From Fuerstiella sp. (lineage in GTDB: Bacteria; Planctomycetota; Planctomycetia; Planctomycetales; Planctomycetaceae): DNA of 64,000 nt. The DNA lies in the NCBI GenBank assembly GCA_022843805.1, contig JALHMY010000037.1, forward strand, positions 1 through 64,000, in the 5' to 3' direction. This document shows positions 32,999 through 41,732 of this stretch, piece by piece; position 1 is the stretch's first letter, and the number at the start of each line of letters is the position of its first letter. The translations under genes and the position numbers were made by a program. The notes under the pieces were generated by a model, which worked only from the letters and a program-made list of their open reading frames with translations, made no database searches and had not been told where the DNA came from.

Positions 32999-35758
32999 AT
33001 GATCATGGAAACGGGAGTATTAAACGGCGCGGTGTCCCGGCTACGAATCCTGGTGATCTGTCTGATGACGGCGGATGTCGTTCATTCAGACGAAGCTGTC
33101 GACTATCTTCGGCAGGTGAAACCCCTGCTTCAGGAACGCTGCTTTGCCTGCCACGGAGCACTCAAACAGGAGAGCGGGCTGCGGCTGGACACATCGGCAC
33201 TGGCAATTCAGGGCGGAGAAAGCGGTCCGGCAATAGTGCCCGGTGAGGCCTCTGCAAGTCGAATCATCAGCCGCATTTCTTCTGCAGACCCGGCAGACCG
33301 GATGCCGCCGGAAGGTGAACCTCTGAAAGGCGAGCAGATTCGACTGATTGAACGGTGGATCTCGCAGGGTGCGATGGGACCAGCAGACGAAGAGCCTGAG
33401 CAGGATCCTCGCGCTCACTGGGCCTTTCAAAAACCTGTCCGTCAAGCGGTGCCCGCTGTGTCTGATCCGGACTGGGGTACGGCATCGATTGACGCGTTTC
33501 TTGCAGCCGGTCATGAACGACATGATCTGAAGCATCAGAGCACTGCGGATCCACTGACGCTGTTGCGCCGGATTTCCCTGGATCTTACTGGTTTGCCGCC
33601 AACTCTGGCTGAGCAGGATGATTTTCTGCAGCGCACGTCCAAAGAAGGTTTGGAACCAGCGTATAAAGACGTTGTTGATCGCTTACTGGCGAGTCCGCAA
33701 TATGGCGAGCGATGGGGCCGACACTGGATGGATATCTGGCGTTACAGTGACTGGTGGGGTTTGGGGGCAGAAGTACGCAATTCTCAGAAACACATCTGGC
33801 ACTGGCGTGACTGGATTATTGAGTCTCTTAATGAGGACAAAGGTTACGATCAGATGCTGCGCGAAATGCTGGCTGCTGACGAATTGTATCCCAATGATCT
33901 CAGCCGCCTGCGAGCCACCGGGTTTCTGGCCCGCCAGTACTTTAAATTCAATCGCACGTCATGGCTGGATGAAACCATCGAACATACGTCAAAGGCGATG
34001 CTGGGGCTGACCTTCAATTGCTGCAAGTGCCACGATCATAAGTATGATCCCTTTGAGCAGACAGACTACTATCGGCTGCGAGCCGTCTTTGAGCCATATC
34101 AGATTCGAATCGATCAGGTTGTCGGCGAAACCGATCTCGAGAAAGACGGAATTCCCCGGGCTTTCGACTGTAACCTGGATGTGAGCACTTTCGTTCACAT
34201 TCGAGGTGACGATCGCAATCCGGACAGCAGCAATCCCCTGCTTCCCGGAATTCCGAGTGTGCTGTCGTTCGACGAATGGAAAGTCGTTCCTGTTTCATTG
34301 CCCGCAGAAGCCATTCACCCTGGATTACGCGGTCATGTGGTGCAGAATTACCTTGGTGCCGCTCAAAAGAAACTTGCAATTGCTCAGCAGGAACTCGAAC
34401 AGGCGAAAGCGGACCTGGTCCGGATTGAGTCAGAGGGAGACGCCGGGGCAGCCCGGACAGTTGATGGCGGGGCACCGAAGGAGGGGCAGTCGAAAACCCC
34501 GGAAGAAGCGAGTCTTGCGCAGATCGCTGCAGAGAAGCGAGTGGCCTTATCCAAAGCGGAGCTGGAATCGATTCAGCATCGTGCAGCTGCGGAACGTGCA
34601 CGTGTGGATGCACCCGAGACAGAGCAGACTTTGTTGCTGGTTAAGCAGGCTGCCCAAAGCGAACGTGCGGCGGACGTTGCGAAGGCCGAAGGCGATCTGG
34701 CTCAGGCAGAACTTGCATTGCTGCGAAAGGCGGGAACAGACAAGCTTCCGGAGATAAGCAAGCAGAAACAGGCGGCAGAGCAAAGACTGCAGCAGGCTCG
34801 AAAAGCGCTGGACAGTCCGGGAGAAACGTTCACGCCACTTGCGGGGGCCATCAAGACTCTGGAGTCAAATCTTGAAACCGAAGAGTCTCGAATGCGACCG
34901 TTTCCTCCCAGCAGTACTGGTCGACGGACAGCGTTTGCATCATGGATCACAGATGAGCGAAATCCGCTGACAGCAAGAGTGGCGGTGAACCATATCTGGA
35001 TGCGGCATATGGGGCGTGCGCTGGTGCCGACCGTGTTTGACTTTGGTCGCAAAGGCACTCCTCCCACACATCCCGAACTCCTGGACTGGCTGGCGGTGGA
35101 GCTGATGGAAAGCGGCTGGAGTATGAAACATGTGCATCGTCTGGTCGTTATGTCGCAGGCATATCGCATGTCGTCGAGTGCCGCGGGTTTCGATCAGAAT
35201 GCTGGGGCGGATGTCGGCAACCGATTCTATTGGCGGGCGAATCCGTCGAGAATGGAATCGCAGGTTGTTCGAGATTCGCTGCTGCTGCTGGCCGGGCAGC
35301 TCGATCTGACCGCCGGGGGACCGTCGATTCCGGTGAAGGATGAAAAGTCGCGGCGCCGCAGTCTGTACTTTGTGCATTCGCACAATGAACATCAGAAATT
35401 TCTGGCGATGTTTGACGATGCCAGTGTGCTGGACTGTTATCGGCGAGCCGAGAGCATCGTGCCACAGCAGGCGCTGGCTCTGGAGAACAGTGAGCTGGCA
35501 TCGACAATGGCGGCAAAGATCGCTGAAAATCTGGCGCAAGGCAATTTAGCCGAGACGGACGAACAGTTTTGCCGTCTGGCATTTCGGCTGTTGCTGTGTA
35601 CTGAGCCGAACGAGGAGGAGTTGCAGCTGGCATTGAAAAGTCTGCAAAAGCTGACAGAGGCGGCGACGACTGCAAAGCGTGAGCAGCCGGATCGTTTCGC
35701 TCGACAGCTGCTAGTTCTGGCACTCATCAATCACAATGATTTTGTGACGATCCGATAA
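32999..35758 (+). CDS. DUF1549/DUF1553 protein with PSCyt1 haem domain
   Basis: 919 residues from the ATG at 32999, preceded by GGGAG; an upstream start at 32960 would overlap nadC. Signal-like N terminus (RLRILVICLMTADVVHS). Domain order: cytochrome c-like PSCyt1 with CFACH (C48, C51, H52); DUF1549 (IDAFLAAGHERHDL, LLRRISLDLTGLPPT, YGERWGRHWMDIWRYSDWWGLG, MLGLTFNCCKCHDHKYDPFEQTDYY); a long Ala/Glu/Gln-rich coiled coil at about 454-630; and DUF1553 (RTAFASWITDERNPLTARVAVNHIWMRHMGRALVPTVFDFG, SMKHVHRLVVMSQAYRMSS). Family partner of DUF1501 proteins; exported, possibly in polysaccharide metabolism, but function is not established. It ends at the tRNA terminator. Confidence 0.9.
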   Translation: MIMETGVLNGAVSRLRILVICLMTADVVHSDEAVDYLRQVKPLLQERCFACHGALKQESGLRLDTSALAIQGGESGPAIVPGEASASRIISRISSADPADRMPPEGEPLKGEQIRLIERWISQGAMGPADEEPEQDPRAHWAFQKPVRQAVPAVSDPDWGTASIDAFLAAGHERHDLKHQSTADPLTLLRRISLDLTGLPPTLAEQDDFLQRTSKEGLEPAYKDVVDRLLASPQYGERWGRHWMDIWRYSDWWGLGAEVRNSQKHIWHWRDWIIESLNEDKGYDQMLREMLAADELYPNDLSRLRATGFLARQYFKFNRTSWLDETIEHTSKAMLGLTFNCCKCHDHKYDPFEQTDYYRLRAVFEPYQIRIDQVVGETDLEKDGIPRAFDCNLDVSTFVHIRGDDRNPDSSNPLLPGIPSVLSFDEWKVVPVSLPAEAIHPGLRGHVVQNYLGAAQKKLAIAQQELEQAKADLVRIESEGDAGAARTVDGGAPKEGQSKTPEEASLAQIAAEKRVALSKAELESIQHRAAAERARVDAPETEQTLLLVKQAAQSERAADVAKAEGDLAQAELALLRKAGTDKLPEISKQKQAAEQRLQQARKALDSPGETFTPLAGAIKTLESNLETEESRMRPFPPSSTGRRTAFASWITDERNPLTARVAVNHIWMRHMGRALVPTVFDFGRKGTPPTHPELLDWLAVELMESGWSMKHVHRLVVMSQAYRMSSSAAGFDQNAGADVGNRFYWRANPSRMESQVVRDSLLLLAGQLDLTAGGPSIPVKDEKSRRRSLYFVHSHNEHQKFLAMFDDASVLDCYRRAESIVPQQALALENSELASTMAAKIAENLAQGNLAETDEQFCRLAFRLLLCTEPNEEELQLALKSLQKLTEAATTAKREQPDRFARQLLVLALINHNDFVTIR

Positions 35759-35785
35759 AAAAAGCTTCTGTTAACAGAAGCTTCA
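35757..35785 (-). terminator. Terminator of the tRNA-Leu (minus strand)
   Basis: A perfect palindromic stem AAGCTTCTGTTAACAGAAGCTT (35762-35783) is followed on the minus strand by seven T (35757-35763). It starts two bases past the tRNA 3' end and overlaps the stop region of the DUF1549/1553 gene from the other strand. Confidence 0.85.
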
Positions 35786-35786
35786 A

Positions 35787-35870
35787 TGCGCAAGACAGGA
35801 CTTGAACCTGCACGGTATTGCTACCACCAGCCCCTCAAGCTGGCGCGTCTGCCGATTTCGCCACTTGCGC
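35787..35870 (-). tRNA. tRNA-Leu(GAG)
   Basis: 84 nucleotides on the minus strand. The acceptor stem GCGCAAG pairs with CTTGCGC, with discriminator A. The D arm holds GGCGAAATCGGCAGACGC. The anticodon arm CCAGC-TTGAGGG-GCTGG gives anticodon GAG. A class II long variable arm follows (TGGTAGCAATACC), then the T arm CAGG-TTCAAGT-CCTG. The 3' CCA is not encoded. Confidence 0.93.
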
Positions 35871-35975
35871 TTAGGATTGATTGTGTGGCGGGGAGGATAA
35901 CAGCCAAATGGGACTGTGTTCAAGTGGCAACGGGTATTGGTATTCCGGATGTCACGAAATTTGAACCTGCCCTTT

Positions 35976-36358
35976 AAGGCGAGCGGCAAAATCGTTTTTA
36001 CCGGGAGGGCGAGGCTCCTGCCGAGCTTTTCTCTTTACCGGGAGGGCGAGGCTCCTGCCGAGCTTTTCTCGGCTCAGCAGGAGCTTCGCCCTCCCATCTT
36101 CGGCTCAGCAGGAGCTTCGCCCTCCCATCTTCGGCTCAGCGGGAGCTTCGCCCTCCCATCTTCGGCTCAGCGGGAGCTTCGCCCTCCCATCTTCGGCTCA
36201 GCGGGAGCTTCGCCCTCCCATCTTCGGCTCAGCGGGAGCTTCGCCCTCCCATTTTCGGCTCAGCAGGAGCTTCGCCCTCCCATTTTCGGCTCAGCGGGAG
36301 CTTCGCCCTCCCATTTTCGGTTCAGCGGGAGCTTCGCCCTCCCATTCGCCGCTCGCCT
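35976..36358. repeat. GGGAGGGCGAGG-type array: two forward and nine reverse units
   Basis: The array starts with AAGGCGAGCGGCAAAATCG (35976) and ends with its complement GCCGCTCGCCT (36348-36358). Two units of CCGGGAGGGCGAGGCTCCTG (near 36000 and 36038) come first, then nine units in reverse orientation at a strict 31-bp period (GGCTCAG or its equivalent at 36071, 36102, 36133, 36164, 36195, 36226, 36257, 36288 and 36319). Units differ only at one or two positions (GCAGG/GCGGG, CATCTTC/CATTTTC). It is not CRISPR: there are no unique spacers. An open frame across it is repeat-derived. Confidence 0.92.
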
Positions 36359-36552
36359 GACAGGACCATAGACACAATTGGCAGGATTGGGTTCACTGGA
36401 GCACGGAGATCGTGGAAAAACGGGGCAGCCGGAGGAGAAACGGCAGGCCGTCTGTTCCTTCACGAGCCTGCGTTCGCTAATCTGGATGCAGCCGTCACTG
36501 GCGTGTTTTTCAGACTCTGCTTTCTCATCATCAGCAAAAACAATCGGATTAC

Positions 36553-37008
36553 ATGACCGAACCACTCCATTTTATGATGGGTCAGTTTCAGGCGATGATT
36601 CCCTGTGACCGAGCCTATTCTGCTCGCCATCTCTGGCTGCAGCCGATTTCCGGAGGAGTTTACCGTGTCGGATTCACATCGTATTCCGTTCGGTTATTGC
36701 AGGACGTGTATTTTCTGGAATGGTCGGTGGATCCGGGGTCGATGGTAAAGGAGAAGCAGGAGATTGGCGAGATCGAGAGTTCCAAGGCGATATCGTCCAT
36801 GTTTCCTCCATGTGCCGGGCTGATTGTCGACTTCAATCCGTCTTTACTGAACGACCCTTCAGGAATCAATGCGGACAATTACGGAAATGGCTGGCTGTAT
36901 GAATTTCGGCCGATGGCAGAACTGCTGACGCCCGAACAATACATTAAAGTGCTCGAATCTGGCTGGGAGAATACTCAGCGGGCCATCAAAGGCCAGATGA
37001 ACGAATGA
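36553..37008 (+). CDS. GcvH-like lipoyl-domain protein
   Basis: 151 residues resembling glycine cleavage H protein: HLWLQPISGGVYRVGFTSYSVRLLQDVYFLEW, then the lipoylation loop GEIESSKAISSMFPP with Lys at about residue 78, then GLIVDFNPSLLNDPSGINADNYGNGWLYEF. Later Met codons (36574, 36595) could also be starts. No other glycine-cleavage genes are nearby. It is followed 29 bp later by a two-cluster iron-sulfur protein on the same strand, so a GcvH-like carrier working with a redox partner is plausible, as with lipoate-binding proteins of sulfur metabolism. This is inference. Confidence 0.8.
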   Translation: MTEPLHFMMGQFQAMIPCDRAYSARHLWLQPISGGVYRVGFTSYSVRLLQDVYFLEWSVDPGSMVKEKQEIGEIESSKAISSMFPPCAGLIVDFNPSLLNDPSGINADNYGNGWLYEFRPMAELLTPEQYIKVLESGWENTQRAIKGQMNE

Positions 37009-37037
37009 CCTCCAAACCGGAATTTCGGTGAAATAAC

Positions 37038-38087
37038 ATGGCTGGAACCAAAGTTACCGTTGTCATAGCTCAGGCCCAGGGACGAAATCCCGTCAAGCGT
37101 CAGCTGGAAGAAGACATCGCTACTGCTCTGATGATGGAACCGGGTGTTGATGTTTCGCTGGTGCCCCATCTGTATGACATGCCTCAGGATCACACGGGCA
37201 TGTTGTATCTGCGATCGGTGCCAGGTAACCTGGTCGTGCTGAGCTGGCTGTATGAGCGAGCAGCCAGGTGGACGCTGGACAGAGCAAACATCAGGGGTCA
37301 CGTGGGATTGTCGCTGCTGAAGTCAGCGGACGATGAAGACACTGACGAAGACGAAGAAAACGTATCTGATGCTGAGGAAGAAAACCGAGGCATCGGCAGC
37401 GTCGGTGTTCCTGATCGGCGAGTCTACTGTATTGATCTGAGAATCTCTGAAGATCCTCAGGTATTTATACGCGAAATTCGTCGTATCGCTGAAGAAAATT
37501 CGATGCAGGTCGTGGACCTGATGAGCTGGATTGGGGGAAGTCCAAACCAGCAGCAGCTGCAGCGATATCTGCAGCCCGAGCGAATGCTGGAAGCTCGACG
37601 TGCTCTGGACAGTGGTGCAGCCAACCACGTTGATAAGGCTGCCCTTCCTGAAGATACATCTCGTCGCTGGTATCCGGTGATCGATTACAGTCGCTGCACG
37701 AACTGCATGGAATGCATCGACTTCTGTCTGTTTGGTGTCTACGGTGTTGATCAGCTGGACAGAATTCTTGTCGAGCAGCAGGATAACTGTAAAAAGGGCT
37801 GTCCTGCCTGCAGTCGCGTGTGTCCCGAGAATGCCATCATTTTCCCTCAGCACAAAACACCCGCGATTGCCGGTGCGCTCGGAGAAGTCGGGGGTCTGAA
37901 GATCGATCTGACTCAGCTTTTCGGAGGTGACTCCGGAGAATCGGCTGTGGAAATGGCTGTGAAGGAACGGGATGCCGAATTGATTCTCGCCGGTCGCGAC
38001 GCTGTGGGAATGAGTATTGGCATTAAGCAGGCGCATCAAACGGAAATTGATGATCTCATTGAGCAACTGGATGCGCTGGAATTCTGA
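37038..38087 (+). CDS. Two-[4Fe-4S] ferredoxin-like protein with acidic linker
   Basis: 349 residues. The N-terminal 95 residues have no recognised family. An acidic linker at about 97-116 ([18 protein letters not shown]) precedes a second unknown stretch. At about 220-262 two cluster motifs are visible: C220-x2-C223-x2-C226-x3-C230 and C251-x3-C255-x2-C258-x3-C262. The C-terminal 80 residues are helical. GGTGA before the ATG is a modest ribosome site. Adjacent to the GcvH-like gene and likely cotranscribed, it could reduce or oxidise the lipoyl arm or an enzyme bound to it. Function not assigned. Confidence 0.8.
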   Translation: MAGTKVTVVIAQAQGRNPVKRQLEEDIATALMMEPGVDVSLVPHLYDMPQDHTGMLYLRSVPGNLVVLSWLYERAARWTLDRANIRGHVGLSLLKSADDEDTDEDEENVSDAEEENRGIGSVGVPDRRVYCIDLRISEDPQVFIREIRRIAEENSMQVVDLMSWIGGSPNQQQLQRYLQPERMLEARRALDSGAANHVDKAALPEDTSRRWYPVIDYSRCTNCMECIDFCLFGVYGVDQLDRILVEQQDNCKKGCPACSRVCPENAIIFPQHKTPAIAGALGEVGGLKIDLTQLFGGDSGESAVEMAVKERDAELILAGRDAVGMSIGIKQAHQTEIDDLIEQLDALEF

Positions 38088-38136
38088 TTCAGGTGCAGTT
38101 CACTGCCGTTTGCGTATTGCTGTCATGTGACGGTGA

Positions 38137-39405
38137 ATGTGCTTTGTCTGCCACAGAGGTTTGTCAGTCGGTAATTCGATGCCTGCAGACGATTTGCAAT
38201 GCCCGGCCGGAGATGAGACTTTTCCGACACATTCGTCTGACGCTTCGACACGGGCCAGCGCTGATGCTGAACGTTCCGATAGCGGAACGGCGGAAATCAG
38301 AACTGATGTGCTGACGGGTCGTCGTGTGATCGTGGCTGCTCGACGAGCATTGCGGCCCAATGCCATTTCTCCTGATCCGTTACTCGATCGAGCGAATGAT
38401 CCGTTTGCCACCGGATTTGAAACCGAAACGCCGGGAGAACGATTGTCGCTCAGGGCCAGGGATACGGAACCCAATCAGCCTGGCTGGCAGTTGCGACTGG
38501 TGCCGAATCGCTATCCATTTCTGACCGATCGCCGATTGACCGGACATTCATCACCAAACAGTTCGCCGTTTTTTCCGTCGGAGCTGGCGACGGGGCAGCA
38601 TGATGTTGTGATTGAATGTCCCGGGACAGTCACGCGACTGACTGAACTCACCCCTGTGGAAGTCGTTTACATCATTCAGGCATGGCAAAAGCGTGTAAAG
38701 CAGCTGAGTGAAACGACTGGTATTCGAAGCGTGTCAGTTTTTCGGAACGAAGGATACGGCGCCGGTGCGTCGCTTGCTCATTGTCATTCACAGATCGTTG
38801 GCTCTGAAATTCTGATGCCTGGAGATGTGGAACGTGTTCGGCGAGCAGCAGAACATCATCGACAGACCGGCCGTGAGCTAACCGGCGACCTGCTGGACGC
38901 GGAACTCCGGGATGGCCGTCGTATTGTTCATCGATCCGGCCACATGACGATACTCTGTCCGTTTGCGCCACGCACAGCATGGAACATCCGCATTCTTCCG
39001 CATACGACAGTACAAAGCAGCTCTGTTGCAGCCTGCCAGTTTGAGTCGATGGGTGTCGATGTCGTGAGGGAGCTGGTCGATCAGCTGTTAACGGCCGTCA
39101 GAGCTATCGAGGCATGTGTGGGAGTTTTTTCATACAACCTGACACTGACATTGCCTCCCGTGGGCGGTCCCCTGCCCTGTCGCTGGATGCTGGATATTCT
39201 GCCGAGAATTTCCCGAAATGCCGGATGGGAGATGCTGACGGATGTGGAGGTTGTTTCGACGGTCCCTGAATTTTCGGCGGCCGAGCTGCGCCAGCAATGG
39301 ATGAGGGTCTCGCAACCGGCCAATCATCAGCCTGCGAACCATTCACCGGCAAACCATCATGTGCAGCCCGATCCGGATAGCCTCGTCTGGCGTTCGGCTA
39401 ACTGA
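38137..39405 (+). CDS. GalT-like HIT-superfamily uridylyl/nucleotidyltransferase
   Basis: 422 residues from ATG 38137 (38179 is the alternative). Core blocks match galactose-1-phosphate uridylyltransferase: IRTDVLTGRRVIVAARRALRPNAI, LRLVPNRYPFL, and the catalytic HxHxQ motif HCHSQ at 215-219 (H217 as nucleophile). The usual zinc-site CPFC near the N terminus is replaced by NDPFATGFE, so that zinc site is absent; a second zinc-type Cys pair is also not obvious. It is therefore a GalT-family enzyme whose nucleotide substrate may differ (ADP-glucose-type and other relatives exist). The C terminus has an NHQPANHSPANHH low-complexity tail. Confidence 0.75.
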   Translation: MCFVCHRGLSVGNSMPADDLQCPAGDETFPTHSSDASTRASADAERSDSGTAEIRTDVLTGRRVIVAARRALRPNAISPDPLLDRANDPFATGFETETPGERLSLRARDTEPNQPGWQLRLVPNRYPFLTDRRLTGHSSPNSSPFFPSELATGQHDVVIECPGTVTRLTELTPVEVVYIIQAWQKRVKQLSETTGIRSVSVFRNEGYGAGASLAHCHSQIVGSEILMPGDVERVRRAAEHHRQTGRELTGDLLDAELRDGRRIVHRSGHMTILCPFAPRTAWNIRILPHTTVQSSSVAACQFESMGVDVVRELVDQLLTAVRAIEACVGVFSYNLTLTLPPVGGPLPCRWMLDILPRISRNAGWEMLTDVEVVSTVPEFSAAELRQQWMRVSQPANHQPANHSPANHHVQPDPDSLVWRSAN

Positions 39406-39519
39406 AATCTGGTCGCTGGCAGAAAGATTTCAGGGCAGAAAAATGAATCGCAGTGGAGCCTGGCATTCCAGTCTGAGCATCTTTCATGGTGGGGACTTCG
39501 GAATCTGAGGACTCACATG

Positions 39520-40389
39520 TCAGCTGCGGCGACGTTCACGATAGTCCAGCTGTCCGTGCCAGCCCAGTTTTCGATGCAGGGTATTGTAGTAGCTGTGGCC
39601 GGGCAGTCGGACGAGCTTAAACGTTGGGCCGGCTTTGCGAATAATGATCTGATCGTCGCGATGAACCGGACGCCGGATCTGGCCGTCAATCACAACTGTA
39701 ACTCCGACGGGCGGGTCTGTGACCGAAAGACAATAGGTGCGGGATGCGCAGTCAACAATTGGACGAACGCTCAGCGTATGCGGACAGATGGGGGTGATCG
39801 CAAAGACCTGAAGTTCCTGTCTGAGTATCGGGCCGCCGGCCGAAAGATTATGGGCGGTTGAGCCAACGGGCGTGCTTACGATCAGACCGTCGCAGGTAAA
39901 TGTTGTGACATCTTCCTGATCGATCAGCAGTTGTATGTCAAGCATTTTAAATGACCCACCGGAAGTGATGGTCACCTCATTGAGTCCCAGGTCAGTATGG
40001 ATAGCTCCGTTGGGACCGTGGTGCTGACATTCAAACATCAGGTGTTCGGCAACTGTATATTTTCCTGTCTTCAGAAGTTCCAGTCCATCGCGAAAATCTT
40101 CAGGACTCAGATCGGCAAGAAAGCCCAGGCGGCCAAGATTGACGCCAACGATCGGGATTTGCCGAGGCCCCAGCTGACGACATCCCCGAAGGATTGATCC
40201 ATCTCCACCCAGAATGACAACCAGATCGGCGCTGACATCGGGAGGAATATCCTGATTTCGAGCGAACGCACCGACCACTTCAATGCCGGTCGCGTCGCGG
40301 AGGAATGGTAACAACTCCTGCCACGCCTTCTGGACCTCCGGCCGGTCGCTGCCGGTCAGAATGATTAATCTGAGATCGTTCCCAGCCAT
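39520..40389 (-). CDS. nadK: NAD kinase
   Basis: 289 residues. ATP-NAD kinase motifs: GGDGS at 61-65 (catalytic Asp), GVNLGRLGFLADLSPEDF, LNEVTITSGGSFKMLDIQLLIDQEDVTTFTCDGLIVSTPVGSTAHNLSAGGPIL (the TPTGSTAY motif reads TPVGSTAH), and ITPICPHTLSVRPIVD. It phosphorylates NAD to NADP. The ATG at 40387-40389 is upstream of MAGNDLRLIILTG. It stands alone, convergent with galT. Confidence 0.95.
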   Translation of the reverse strand: MAGNDLRLIILTGSDRPEVQKAWQELLPFLRDATGIEVVGAFARNQDIPPDVSADLVVILGGDGSILRGCRQLGPRQIPIVGVNLGRLGFLADLSPEDFRDGLELLKTGKYTVAEHLMFECQHHGPNGAIHTDLGLNEVTITSGGSFKMLDIQLLIDQEDVTTFTCDGLIVSTPVGSTAHNLSAGGPILRQELQVFAITPICPHTLSVRPIVDCASRTYCLSVTDPPVGVTVVIDGQIRRPVHRDDQIIIRKAGPTFKLVRLPGHSYYNTLHRKLGWHGQLDYRERRRS

Positions 40390-40858
40390 AAGGGCGCCTG
40401 TTGGTTCTGTAATTTCAAAGATTCTGACTGTCAGAAATTGCCTGAGAATTCAGGACAACTGTTAATTCGGCATGGTCAGGAAGACGGAATGACAGCATGT
40501 CATGTGGACTGAGAAGAAAATATGAATCTGAAACAAATGTACGAACCGTTCGTCATACCGCGATTTGCATCGAACAGCGTATCCGGGAATGTAGGTTTTG
40601 TGCCTGAAAAACAGAATTGAAGCGGGAAATTGCATCGTCGAGAAAACTGGCCACCGCGTCGACTTTCCTGATTCTTCAGTCGACTCAGGTGCTCAAATCT
40701 GCCAGGCTCATCCGCTGTTGATGTGATACGGCAGGATTCGTGCAGGGTTTATGAAGCCCTGCGGAGTTCTCAGAACATGGCAGGCAGGACTCCGGAGCTG
40801 CGGCGTGAATCGACGGTAGCTCCTGACTGATTATTATCAGAAGCAGCAGCAGCGAATC
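40390..40858. other. Intergenic between divergent nadK and SDR genes
   Basis: About 470 bp. No open frame with a family motif, no clear hairpin with a T run, and no copy of the repeat families seen elsewhere in this window. Promoters for both flanking genes must lie here. A short CAG/AGC-rich stretch (GAAGCAGCAGCAGCGAA) ends at the SDR start. Confidence 0.5.
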
Positions 40859-41698
40859 ATGGTTTCCAGAGACAAACTATCCGGCGACAGCGTGATTGTG
40901 GTAACCGGTGCCTCAGCTGGAATCGGGCGCGAGATATGTTTGCGTCTCGCTCGCCGGGGCGGACGATATGTTCTGGCAGCTCGTTCCGCCGACAGGCTGG
41001 TGACGCTGCAGGCAGAATTGCGATCATTGGGCGTGGAAAGCCTTTGTGTTACGACCGACGTATCAGATCCGAATGATCTGGAACGTCTGGTTGAACAGAC
41101 AATGAAGCAGTTCGGTCGGATCGATGTGCTCATCAATAACGCGGGAGTTGACTGCTTTTGTGAGTTTGAGAAGTTAACCACGGAACAGATACTGCAAACA
41201 ATCGAAATCAATCTGACTGGAAGCATCCTGCTGGCTCGACTTGTCGTTCCCATCATGCGAACTCAAAGCTGCGGCGCCATTATCAATATGGCGTCGACGG
41301 CCGGCAAACACGGGCCGGCTTTTGGTGCTGTGTATGGGGCAACCAAAGCGGGGCTCATTGGCTTCACGCAGGGACTCCGTGGTGAATTGTTGCAGCATGG
41401 GATCAGCGTGACAGCAATTTGCCCGGGCTTCACCGAACACGGCGGGATCTACGATCGAATCGTTGAAGCCACTGGAAAGCAGACATCAAAATTTGTTGGC
41501 GGGACAACAACTCAGCAGGTCGCTGCGGCCGTCGAAAAAGCGATTGACAGCGGTGTACCGGAGATGATCGTCAACTGGCCGCCAATGCGACCCATCTTCC
41601 TGCTGCGAGATCTCTTTCCCCGACTTGGCGAAAAAATTATTCTGATGGCTTCCCGGAAATTTCTGAAACGTGCTGCAATGACGAAAAACGAAACATAA
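40859..41698 (+). CDS. Short-chain dehydrogenase/reductase (SDR)
   Basis: 279-residue classical SDR. NAD(P)-binding motif VTGASAGIGRE (T16-G17-x3-G21-x-G23), NNAGV motif, catalytic Tyr/Lys as YGATKAG (Y159, K163), with the Ser-bearing INMASTAGKHGPAFGA just before. The C-terminal lobe ends with a helix. Substrate unknown; the variable C-terminal half does not point to a particular class. The ATG at 40859 is fixed by upstream purine content. The next gene follows after 34 bp on the same strand, so they may form an operon. Confidence 0.93.
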   Translation: MVSRDKLSGDSVIVVTGASAGIGREICLRLARRGGRYVLAARSADRLVTLQAELRSLGVESLCVTTDVSDPNDLERLVEQTMKQFGRIDVLINNAGVDCFCEFEKLTTEQILQTIEINLTGSILLARLVVPIMRTQSCGAIINMASTAGKHGPAFGAVYGATKAGLIGFTQGLRGELLQHGISVTAICPGFTEHGGIYDRIVEATGKQTSKFVGGTTTQQVAAAVEKAIDSGVPEMIVNWPPMRPIFLLRDLFPRLGEKIILMASRKFLKRAAMTKNET

Positions 41699-41732
41699 TG
41701 CGGCTCAATTTGAAGTACAGACCAGTTTCATC

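Noticed and set aside
35976..36358. CRISPR array
   Set aside because: Units follow each other without unique spacers, orientation flips inside the block, and no cas genes are in the window.
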